From positions 1,054,001 to 1,118,000 of the forward strand of contig JAVHNS010000005.1 in the NCBI GenBank assembly GCA_036872755.1: a DNA stretch of 64,000 bases, read 5' to 3'. A model generated the notes under the pieces. The model was not told the origin of the DNA, ran no database searches, and saw only the letters and a program-made list of their open reading frames with translations. Below are positions 37,290 to 47,491 of the stretch, piece by piece; positions within the stretch are counted from its first letter, which is position 1, and each line of letters begins with the position of its first letter. A program made the translations under genes and the position numbers. This DNA is from Orbilia blumenaviensis. Its lineage: Eukaryota; Ascomycota; Orbiliomycetes; Orbiliales; Orbiliaceae.

Positions 37290-39365
37290 ATGGCGGAAAA
37301 TAGCACTTCATACTACCCTGTCGCGTCGCTTTATGCGACTCACCCCCATGTTCTCACAACTATAATGTACTATTGCTCGCCTACGACATTCGATGCCTTC
37401 CGCTACACTTGCAAAGCAGTGTATTCCATGTCGCTCGACCCAGACCTTCTTGAACATCACTTAAGGACTATCGTTAACCGCCAGCATGAAATAATTGCCA
37501 ACAAACCGGCACAATATCCCTACGAGGTCCAACATATGGACAGTAAATTCGACACACTCGACAATGCCCACGGAAACCTCTGGAGACTCCGAGGTTTAAT
37601 TCTTCAGGAATTCCTGCGAATGCAAAGCTCTTGGAGAATTGGTGAATATAAGAAGGTTGTGGTCGAAATAGACGTTCACTCTGGTCAAGAGGAAAAGGGG
37701 GTAAAACAAAATTTCACCAACGGTCCGAATTTCGATGGCACTATTCAGATATTCTCCGGCACTGTTCGAGGTGATACATTCGCTGTCACATGGGGAAACA
37801 CCAAAAAGACCCATTTACATACTTATCACTTCACGAATTCGAGGAAGTATGCACTCGCTAAACTGGATGGCCCTCAGGGAACAGATATTCGGCACGAGTT
37901 CTCGCCTGACGGCCTCTATTGGCGGACAACTTTCAGCTCCCGGAACGTCAGAAAAAGTACTTCTTCCAAATTCGCTCTCAAGATGGATAACCGATTTAGT
38001 ATAAAAATCAACGAAGGGCTTTACAAGAGGGACCCTGGCGGACGGGACGAAAATAACTATTATTACGGACTGTACCTACCAACAGTAATGGCAGAATTAA
38101 CAGCGACTTTCTTGCACGTGAGATTTGACGAGGAATATATCAGGGGTTACGACAATGAGAATGGACCTGTAGACTTGGCCTATGAACTTAATTGGGACCT
38201 TAAGAGAAGCTGGAGAGTTCCGGCCATGAGCTTATCAAACGCACCGAATGTCGTTTTGCCAGACCATTCTGACGAAACCATCAAGCTATTTCTTGGAAAA
38301 AGCGGTGAATGCAAGACCGAAGGTTACGCAATAGGATTGGACGACAGTTCGCACCGGGAATGGAAGGTACTAGAGCCAAGAAGATTGGAAGACGATGTTT
38401 CTAGGCTAGGCGTATGGAGGGATGTTTTCGTTGAGTTCGAGAGAGGGCAAGGAGCTACAGAGACAAAGCTTGCTGTCGTAGCAACGGTTTCTAAGAACTT
38501 GGTCAACCCGGATCCTAGCAAAAGGTTTCTGCTCACCAACTCGAGGGCCATGAACCCCGAAGATTGGGTTACTGTCCGAATCCCACTGGTTCTACCACCA
38601 CTTATTGGAGAGGATCGACATGGTAAGCTTGTTTTAGCTACCGTAGCCCCGGCCGCCTACTTCAGAACCCTAGGAATGAGGGATCCAGATATCCCTTGGG
38701 CCGACAAAGGGTTCATGAACTATAAATGGGATTCTAAGAAGGATACGAACAGCACAGACTCTGAGCCGTTGCTCATCAGGACCGGAGCGATGATTCGTAG
38801 AGAACTCGTAGATGCAGAGATCGTGACGAGGATCGTTGGGTGGACTGATAACGGGGCAGTTTGGATCTGGGACGTTAGCGAAAAGCACATCCTAGATTCC
38901 GGGCAGTCCAATATATTGCAAGGGTCACAAGAGGCAGTACGAGTCACAGGAAAGAAACTCGGGTATGTCAAGGATGTCAAGGGAATATTCGTTACAGGAG
39001 ATAGACTAGTACAGAGGATAACTCTATTCACCCACGGAAGAGAGCAGAAGGTTCATGGGGTGGGTGCGGAAGAGACCGGAGAGAATGATTCCGGGATAAC
39101 GTCCTTGAGGCAGCAAGATATCATGAGAAAGATAGAACAAGCTCAGGCAAAGAAGGGCCCCGAGTACCAGGAGCAGTTTCAAAACAATAAAGATGACCCC
39201 AACGGAGATAGGGAACAGGCTGAACCGCTACAACCACTAGCAGAAGACGACCCCGAGGACTCCTTACTTCGGTGGAGGATGATAAACTATACTTTTGGCC
39301 AGCCGAAAGGAGGCGGCTCCGTAAGCTACCGGCTGAATGACTCTGGGGCCCTTGAAGAGGCGTGA
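37290..39365 (+). CDS. F-box-like protein, intronless
   Basis: Single frame of 691 residues from ATG 37290. Residues about 25-55 (TIMYYCSPTTFDAFRYTCKAVYSMSLDPDLL) resemble the C-terminal half of a fungal F-box, which recruits substrates to SCF ubiquitin ligases through Skp1. The central part (residues about 120-560) is strand-rich with repeated short Trp/Asp blocks (VFVEFERGQGATETKLAVVATVS; DNGAVWIWDVSEKHIL), as in beta-propeller-like substrate domains of fungal F-box proteins, but no countable WD40 repeats are visible. The C terminus is polar with coiled-coil potential (QDIMRKIEQAQAKK). Its substrate cannot be inferred. F-box assignment is moderate; the gene itself is well supported. Confidence 0.7.
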   Translation: MAENSTSYYPVASLYATHPHVLTTIMYYCSPTTFDAFRYTCKAVYSMSLDPDLLEHHLRTIVNRQHEIIANKPAQYPYEVQHMDSKFDTLDNAHGNLWRLRGLILQEFLRMQSSWRIGEYKKVVVEIDVHSGQEEKGVKQNFTNGPNFDGTIQIFSGTVRGDTFAVTWGNTKKTHLHTYHFTNSRKYALAKLDGPQGTDIRHEFSPDGLYWRTTFSSRNVRKSTSSKFALKMDNRFSIKINEGLYKRDPGGRDENNYYYGLYLPTVMAELTATFLHVRFDEEYIRGYDNENGPVDLAYELNWDLKRSWRVPAMSLSNAPNVVLPDHSDETIKLFLGKSGECKTEGYAIGLDDSSHREWKVLEPRRLEDDVSRLGVWRDVFVEFERGQGATETKLAVVATVSKNLVNPDPSKRFLLTNSRAMNPEDWVTVRIPLVLPPLIGEDRHGKLVLATVAPAAYFRTLGMRDPDIPWADKGFMNYKWDSKKDTNSTDSEPLLIRTGAMIRRELVDAEIVTRIVGWTDNGAVWIWDVSEKHILDSGQSNILQGSQEAVRVTGKKLGYVKDVKGIFVTGDRLVQRITLFTHGREQKVHGVGAEETGENDSGITSLRQQDIMRKIEQAQAKKGPEYQEQFQNNKDDPNGDREQAEPLQPLAEDDPEDSLLRWRMINYTFGQPKGGGSVSYRLNDSGALEEA

Positions 39366-39655
39366 ATTATCACGATTCCTCGTCGGCATTATACTTAGAA
39401 ATCTGGATCACGTAATAAATCTCAAACTACCATTTAAATTTCCCTTCTTAAAGCTCTAGTATATGGGCATTAAACTACGGTCAACCTTCCCGCGTTCCTA
39501 TTTAACTTTCTCCCATCCGCACAAATTTTATATAAAATGCTTGGGAGTGAAAGTAATAAAGCACCATGAGTTTCATTTTCGTCCTAAGATAAACGATACT
39601 TGATCTAGTTTGGGTTGGATCTACTGAAAGGATGACCTAGCGTATACCCCCCGAA

Positions 39656-42522
39656 TTAACTAAGCCTTGGGGCGTCATAACAACCTTCAGGGTCTGTAGA
39701 TATTTATCCAAAGTAGGAATTGTTAGGATAGCGTTCACTTCAAACGAGAAAATATAATAATTCAAGATAGGAAACAAACCTTCACCGTGTTCGTAAATAT
39801 ACTGTTTGGTTTGCTCTACCTCGTGCATGAGCCTGCTAACCAGTTCTTGGTGAACGGCTGTAACCTTGTTATGTAACGAGCCCCTGCGAATGGCATGAAC
39901 AGCAACATGGTATCTCGAGACGTTATTGCGGAGCATCATCTACAGTAGATTAGTATCAAAGAGACCCAGCGGACTGCCGATCAACTCACATCGAAGGGTG
40001 ACGTTGTCGTCCCTATGATCATATATGGCTTGTTAACACTTAACTCGCTTCAAAATCGATCGGACGGGAACTACTTACCTTCTTCACGATAACCTTCAAC
40101 TGTAACCCTTTCCATATTTTTTCTCCCGAACAACAGCCCTTTAACATCATTTGCATAGCCGTGATAATTTATTATTACACTCCTATCCTTTGTAAACAAG
40201 CTTTCGAACCCGGCTTCGTCAAGGGAGTGGGGGTGGTCACTTCCAAGAACCATCAAATCGGTGACGTTGACAACTCTGACTCGGAGTTCCGGAACCCTTT
40301 TCCTTAGTATTGCGGCAGCAGAGACAACCTCAAATGTTGTCTCTGTGCCTACTCCGCAGAGCACAACGTCCGGATTTATTCCTTCGTCTGTCGATGCGAA
40401 TTTCCAAACAGTAGCACCGGCTTGGCAGTGAGCCTCCGAGTCCTCTGGTGAGAGGTAGATTGGTGTTGGGTGTTTGGAGGCTACGATCAAATTGACGTAG
40501 TTCTTTGACCCCAAGCAATGGTGAATTGTCGACAGGAGGCAGTTTGCATCTGGAGGGAAGTAAACGCGGCTATAAGTCGGCTTCAGACCCAGGACTGCCC
40601 CTATAAAAGAGGGATTTCTGCATAGAACATAAAGTCAGTACTCAACGAACGATGCGATACACAAGTGTCTATGTATAACGTCCGGTAATCATGACGTACT
40701 GATGGCTAAATCCGTTATGCTCTTGCCTGGTCCACGTTGAAGTTTCAATATAGTTAATGCTGGATAATGGACCACGCCAATTAGTTTCCTGTCCCATTTT
40801 ATTGAACTTCGAGTACTGAACCATCATCGTATGCACAATGCCCAAAAAGCTCTCGTAGGACGGGAAGACTGCCGCCCGCCCGGTAAGGATGTAGCCTTGC
40901 ATGAATCCTTGACAGGTATGTTCACTTAGAATTTCGATTACCCGCCCTCCCTTCGCTTGAGAAAATTGATCAACTTGAAAATTGCGACCTGTAACATTAA
41001 ATACAGTGTTGAGTTTGTTGGATTCAAGTTCGTCGGGCGAGAATATACGGAAAGTCGATTTGTTGCTATTTAGATGTATTTGTATGTAAATAACAAGAGA
41101 AATGAAGCCGGAAGCTGGATGCAGGAATGTAACTAACTTTTCAATAGTTTTGGCGAGGAATTTGCCAATACTTTGCATGCCACTAACATCCTTGCCGTTG
41201 CTTTCTGCGGCAAAGTCCATCCAGTTGGGTAGATCCAAGTGTCTATAGCCCTTGTAGGCTTCAGGGACCTGCCCTATCCTCCGTTCATTGTCTTTTGGGA
41301 TTACGGATGTGATATCCGCGTCCAAGGTTCCATCATGGCTATCAATTAGTTCTTCAATTTTGTAAGACTTTAGCCACTCTTCCAGCAGTTCAAGCTGAGT
41401 GCTATCTTCCCTTGCCCCTGGTAAGGGCACTTGGTGAGAATGAAAACTTCCTTCGATGTATTTGTCACCTAATCGCGCTGGGCAGCCCCAGCCTTTTGGT
41501 GTTCTCATAACGATCACTGGCCACCTCGGTTTTATTATGGGGTTACCTCCCCTAGCCGCGTTCTGTATGTTCTTGATCTCACTAATCGCCCACTCCATTG
41601 CTGATGCCATGTCATCGTCGATATTTTCCAGATCTTCAACAAATCTTGTTTGGTAGCCCAGCCCGCTAAAGAAGCATACAGTTTCTTTATCATCCATGCA
41701 ACCAAATAAAGTCCTCTCGCTGATTTTGAAACCGTTAACATGAAGGATTGGTAGTACAGCGCCTGATTCGGCAGGGTCCAAGTATTTATGACCATGCCAG
41801 GCGGCCGCCGTTGGTCCAGTTTCAGCTTCGCCGTCACCGATAACGCAAACCGCTACTATATCAGGTTTGTCGAAAACCGCGCCAAATGCCACTGATAGCG
41901 CATACCCCAGCTCACCGCCTTCGTGTATGGAGCCAGGGACCTCAGCGCTGACATGACTTGGAAACCCACCAGGTGTACTGAAGCCAGTGACCAGTCGGTT
42001 GAGGCCGGAAGGCGAGACCGTGTATGAAGGATAGAAATATCCAAGGCTCTCTTCAAGCCAGAGACAGGCGAGTATTGCTGGGGCGCCGTGACCCGGTCCA
42101 ACTATGAACATACTCCGTAGGCCTGCATGGACGCTTAGCAGCCGATTAATGTGGGCATAGACTAAATTCAGCCCTGGACATGTACCCCAATGACCAAGAA
42201 GCCGAGGTTTAATATGCTCTGGCTTCAAGGAGTCTTGCATTAAGGCATTGTCTTTCAGGAATATCATAGCTTGTTCGACCATTTGTCAGTATCAATATAA
42301 AATACTAGACTTTCTTACGGACCAGACAAAACCCAAGTAGGCAAGGGTATAAAGCTCACCTGCTGCCAGGTAGTCGGCAGCACGTCTAAATTTCCGCATG
42401 ACGCGGCGGTCTTTGTCCGAGAGGAACCCATTCTCTTGAGGGACGACGAGTTGCAGAACAGAATCAGGTAACTGGCTGTCCTGTGGAGGGGGGTTTGGTT
42501 GGTCGATAAATTGGTCTGGCAT
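39656..42522 (-). CDS. Phosphoketolase (xylulose-5-P/fructose-6-P)
   Basis: Seven exons: 42522-42360, 42269-41138, 41065-40700, 40617-40079, 40012-39990, 39939-39780 and 39693-39656, joining in frame to 806 residues, the usual length of the family. Landmarks: RLLGHWGTCPGLNLVYAH, the phosphoketolase signature EGGELGYAL (about residue 171), the thiamine-diphosphate motif GDGEAETGP (about 199), TFRIFSPDE, the late SSINYIETSTWTRQEHNGFSHQNP and the C-terminal HGED. It cleaves xylulose 5-phosphate (or fructose 6-phosphate) with phosphate to acetyl phosphate plus glyceraldehyde 3-phosphate (or erythrose 4-phosphate), in the cytosol. The divergent neighbour encodes acetate kinase, which uses the acetyl phosphate. 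Exon 5 is a 23-nt microexon supported by the family motif GTTTSPFD. No lesion seen. Confidence 0.93.
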
Positions 42523-43237
42523 TTTGGTATGTTAGGCCCTAAGCTGTGTAGCACGCTTTAGCACTGACCGCGATTAGATGCCCAAGTAACAATTAAATGG
42601 TAAAATATCGCAAATTAGAGGGGTGGGGCGCTACCAGTGCAGTGCAATATTCCGCAATGTCACCGCGGTTTCTACCTGCTCAAAAACTATAGTTTCATTG
42701 ATGTTGAATAGTCGCAGTAAATTTAAGATGTCGGTATTAACTTGAGAATGATCAAAAACTTTACTTTAAAGTAGAATGGTAAAGGTACGAAGGTAGTAAG
42801 CATGTCAAAATGTCTCAAGTATGGAGCAATGCAACGTAGAGAGAGAGCGACCAACGGACCAGGGAGAGCCGGTGATATCATTCTGACGGTTCCCCTGATG
42901 TGTTGTTTGACGTCAGGTTGTTGGCTTCCAAACGGGATTCAGTTCCGGCATCAGAGCTAAGACTGGTAGATCTCGTTGGTAGCTAAGACTGATATATTCT
43001 GCATAAACCCATCAATCATACTAGAAATTCCACCATCAGACCTCTGAAGTACGTTCGCACGGCGTTATTGCTAGAAGCGGTAGGCCAGGCAGTGGATGCT
43101 AAATGTATAGATGTTTCAAGATCTCATTTTATTACTGTGGAATTGATATATACTGACGATTATCGATATAGTGTTACGGCAACAGGTGTCTGAACTACAC
43201 CCAATATCAAAATCCAACATTTAGCACGAAGACTTGC
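42523..43237. promoter_or_regulatory. Shared divergent promoter, phosphoketolase/acetate kinase
   Basis: The 715 bases between two divergently transcribed genes whose products catalyse consecutive steps. It should contain both promoters and allow co-regulation. No specific operator was recognised with confidence. Confidence 0.6.
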
Positions 43238-44959
43238 ATGCCCACCATGACTAGCCAAAAGGGGCCTCCTAGTTGTATCCTCGCGGTGAACGCGGGATCG
43301 TCTTCTCTAAAACTTCAGCTTTTCAGTGTTGGGCGGAGTGATACTATAGCATCGGATCTGGTACCGAAGTTACTGTTGAAGTCGGCTGTATCAAATCTAG
43401 CTTCACCGCCCGCAAAATTTACATTTCAAAATTTTGAAAAGCATGGGCATAGTATTGAATCACAAGATTTGAAAGATATTCAATCCGTTGTGGGGGCATT
43501 TGAATTCTTCTTGAAGTTTCTGAGAAAAGACCGGAGCGGCGTCCGTGAAAGTCAAGTAGACGAAATAACACACATCTGTCACCGTGTTGTTCATGGTGGT
43601 GAGGTCGGGGAAAGGGGCCCTCTAGTGATGGACAGCCGCACCCTAAAGCTCCTTGAAGAAGTTATCTCTTTAGCACCATTGTTAGTATACCCTAGAGTAT
43701 ATTCAAAGAAGATCGGTTAATAACAAGCCCAATTTCTAGACATAATGGACCTGCGGACCTGATCATGAAGGCCGCGTTGAAGTCGTTCCCAAAGGCGACA
43801 AACGTTGCATTCTTTGATTCCTCATTCCATAATTCTCTACCAGATTTTATCAGGGTGTACCCAATCGACCAGAAGGTAGCAAAGGCAAGAAAACTCAGGA
43901 AATATGGCTTCCATGGCCTGAGCTACCACTGGATTCTGAAAAATGTAGCCGGGTTCCTTGGGAAGGTAAAGCCAAATCTAGAGATTGTTCCCCCGATAGC
44001 TTTCAGTAAAGTAATTCGCTCTGACTGAATTTGCGATTAGGATGAAAATGAAACTTCAATAATAGCGCTGCACCTCGGAAGTGGGGCATCTATGTGTGCT
44101 ATCAAGAACGGTAAATCATTTGATACAACGTGAGTTGTTGTTCAGTTGGCACTGTAACGCAGCAGTTTAAAAGAAGGATGGTACTGACGGGATCCTTGCT
44201 TAGGATGGGTTTAACGCCCTTAGAAGGTCTTCCTGGTGGTTCGCGATCGGGGACTATAGATCCAAGGTTTATGATGACCGTACCGTTCCGCGCAGTGGAT
44301 TTGATACTAATCGGTCAACCTGAGTATCCAGTCTAATATTTCATTATTCCTCGCGGCCAGCAGACAGCGATAAGGTATCGTCGGTGGAGTTGTCACATGC
44401 CGAGAGCATTTTGAATCTCTCATCAGTATAGATATACCCCTTACAGGGAAATTAACCTCCTTAGAGTGGGCATTAACGCGTCGTTCAGGGTTTCAAGGGG
44501 CTTGCCGGTACATCAGACTTCTCGGAAATTCTTGCCACTGATCCGCCGACTTCAGAATCCTTGCTTGCTATTAACTTGTTTCTTGACAGGATCCTCAGTT
44601 TCTTCGGTTCGTATTGGCTGAAATTGGATGGTGGGAAAGGGGGAATTGATGCTGTTGTATTCGCAGGTGGTATTGGGGAAGGTAGTTCGACGTTTCGAGA
44701 GATGATTGTAAAAGGGTTGGATGGCTTGAATGGTAATTTCGACGGGATGGATAGCGAAAAAAACAGAAATGGGAGTGAGAGCTGCGAAGTTGTCTATTCG
44801 GTTGGCGATGGGATCGGTAAGATTCGGCTCCTTGTTTGCAAAACAAATGAAGAGGTAAGTTTTCGGGCTGTCATACACCAGTTGAGGGGTTCTAGATACT
44901 AACCGTAGCTCTAGCTTGAAATGACGGAAGAATGCCTGAGGGACGACCGCCTCTGGTAA
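43238..44959 (+). CDS. Acetate kinase
   Basis: Seven exons: 43238-43680, 43740-43965, 44041-44129, 44204-44266, 44368-44425, 44489-44854 and 44915-44959, joining to 429 residues. Landmarks: the N-terminal phosphate-binding NAGSSSLK (Asn18), HRVVHGGE, LHNGPADL, FDSSFHNSLP (the catalytic Asp), YGFHGLSYHW (usual signature GFHGTSH, so Thr and His are replaced), HLGSGASMCAIKNGKS, LEGLPGGSRSGTIDPS (catalytic Arg), FAGGIGE and the C-terminal KTNEELEM. It interconverts acetyl phosphate plus ADP and acetate plus ATP. Paired divergently with phosphoketolase, it completes an ATP-yielding shunt. The least certain join is intron 44267-44367, which removes a segment that many relatives keep just after IDPS. 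Confidence 0.88.
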
Positions 44960-47491
44960 AGTCTTAGCGTGGGGTCCGGCTACTGGTTGCTAGGATCATG
45001 GCCTTCGGTTCGCGGTTGTGAAGCTCAAACGTAATTCTGGGAGTTTGCTTGCACTCAGGACAGGGATTGTTGGGTCGCGCAGATCATCAGGCCCTTAGAT
45101 AGAGGAGTTCTGTAATAACGAGCCATGAAATGCGAGCAGTTGTATCGCAGATGACTTACCAAAAGCAAGTCTAGGGTGACGTTTTAATGTGAGTGTGAGC
45201 GAGCCGTGGCCCAGGCGTTTAGTGGGGCATCGGAAACTTGATACTGATAGTTCCCGCGAGTTCAAGCTGACAGCACCAATGGTATAGTAGAGAGAACGCT
45301 AGAGGCCTCGACCTCTGTATATTCATCGGGGCATACCGGCGTTTATCCTCCATAGAATGAATTTTTAGCAGGGTGCTCTGGATCACATCCTGGAAGTTGA
45401 TTGGCGGGATCGAGAGCGGAGTGGTATCTGACGAATTAGCGACAGCTAACCTCACTATTGCGCAAAATTTCGTTAGTCTATAATTGATCAATTGGGGATA
45501 CTGGGACTCGGAGTTGGCCTTGAGAGTCAAGCCCAAAGCCCCCATTGATATAGTGTTTACCCTAAATCCTCTTACTCTCAGACCGTCTTTGCAACATGAA
45601 GTTTAACAGCCTGTAGAGTGAGTTCTTGTGTAGTTATGGGCATCTCGCTAATGTTAGGAATCCGCCGGAGGCCAAAACAGAATCTCAGCAGCTTAAGCAG
45701 TTGGTAGATTCCGATTCAAATTGTTTTTCTATGCTATGCAGTCCTAGCTCCGTCCGCCCTAGTTGTGTTCCTAATCCACGACTAGCCCAGCCGCGTATTT
45801 GCGAGCAAAGTCAGCAGCTATGAGATCAGGCTTGCAAAACATTAAATGCGTCCAACCATTTGACTTTTATAGAGGATTCTAGACCACGCCGGGGCCTATA
45901 TTTCATTAACATTGCACGTATTTGAAAGCAGCGAAATATACTGGTACCTGCCGCGCAAAGTCGAGGGCTAGATGCAAAACAAGGCAAGATGCTTGCCAAT
46001 CGAATTAAACCCCTTCCTTGCTCGCGCACTTTTCATTTTCTGTGTTGTTAGGCAAAAACAAGGCCATGATCCCCAATCCTTTCATATAGGTTTTCTTTGT
46101 CTGAAAAGTTATGTAGGTATCTTTAATCAATTTACGCGGATGCTTCGTCCGGCTTCCGAATTGTACGTGTGTACGATTGCCATATTTCTAGGCGTTTTGT
46201 ATCCGTCAAATCGTTCCTCGCTCCTGCTGATTCGATTGAGATATAAGAATTTGAAACTTACACACTATAGCAGGTTCGATGTTGGTCTATTTTTCTCGTG
46301 CGCGTGTGGTTTGGGTCGAATCAGATGCCTGACCCTAATTTGTGCACATGGTAGTATAGAAACTCTATATATGTAAATCAAGTACGATGCTGCTAAGCCG
46401 AGGAATACTTGCTATTGGATGACAAAGAAACAGCGGAAAGCCACAATCATGCGACCGTATGTAGGACCATAGTGCAAACAGAATGCATGTAACCGGAAGG
46501 AACCTGCCCCAATACGCATTCGGTTAGAGATACATTCACTGTGATCATAGGAGAGCATTAGTTACGTACGAAATACTTGTATTTCTGACTGTATATATAG
46601 CGAATTGGTGTATCAACTGGGCAATCGATCCATTTCGACCGACTGAGAGAACTTGAGGGCGGTGCTGTGTTTGCTTGCCTGCCATGTGTATATATACCTA
46701 GCTGGCGCTTGAGGCGGGCAAGTCCCAGCTACTAGTTAGTAAATATGCGCTGCCTGGTATTAAGGTGTCCGCATATTCGTGTTCCTATCCTTGCTAGTCT
46801 CGTTCGCCCTTAGTTGATTTTCCGGTAGGCTCTAATCGACAGATATCGAATTACCTTCCGCCGTTAGTTGCGTTGCAGACCTAGGTAGCTAGCATGCTAT
46901 AGTGCTAATCACCTCGTTATATCAATTGTTAATTACGAGTTGTAATATGGAATCGGGTTTGCGAATCGCAAAGGCTGTGGAGCCAATGTATAGGCTATTG
47001 GAGGGCTGAGGTATATATGTATTGAAATATACCGATCATGAACATCTTAAACGTGGCCATATTAGAATATCATCAGGAAGGGAGGCGCAATTACCTAGGT
47101 ATTATGTGGGAATTGAAGCTTGCACGCATGTCTTAACGTGGGTTCATGTAGCGGGCTTGGCATCTCAATCCCAAAACCAGTTTTTGCCCAAGTTCGCCCG
47201 TTGGCCGGCTGATATAAGAACAATTAAATGCTTGCACCCTCTCAGACTAAACTCCTAGTTACCCGCCATCCGCTCAATTAGTACAATTTCACCACCCGCA
47301 GCAAATAGCACACAGCGACACAGTGGTGCAGCTCCTGTCATTCAGTCAAATGAAACTCTGACCTGCGGACGTATACGCAAAGCAGAACGCAGCAACAGAG
47401 AGTCTTAGGTGGAAGACGTAAACGAGTCTGACGCGGATTGATTGTCAAAAGACGATATCGAAGAAATGACGGACCTTATAAGCCCCGAGAC
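44960..47491. other. Intergenic, no gene supported
   Basis: About 2.5 kb without motif-bearing frames. A 134-codon frame at 45972-46376 has no supporting feature. This stretch separates the phosphoketolase/acetate kinase pair from the biosynthetic-type locus. Confidence 0.5.

Noticed and set aside
44281..44340. Apparent premature stop in acetate kinase after IDPRF
   Set aside because: The frame is intronic; splicing 44267-44367 restores IDPS and the downstream frame.
45972..46376. 134-codon frame between acetate kinase and the regulator
   Set aside because: Composition looks random, no signal peptide, motif or splice partner.
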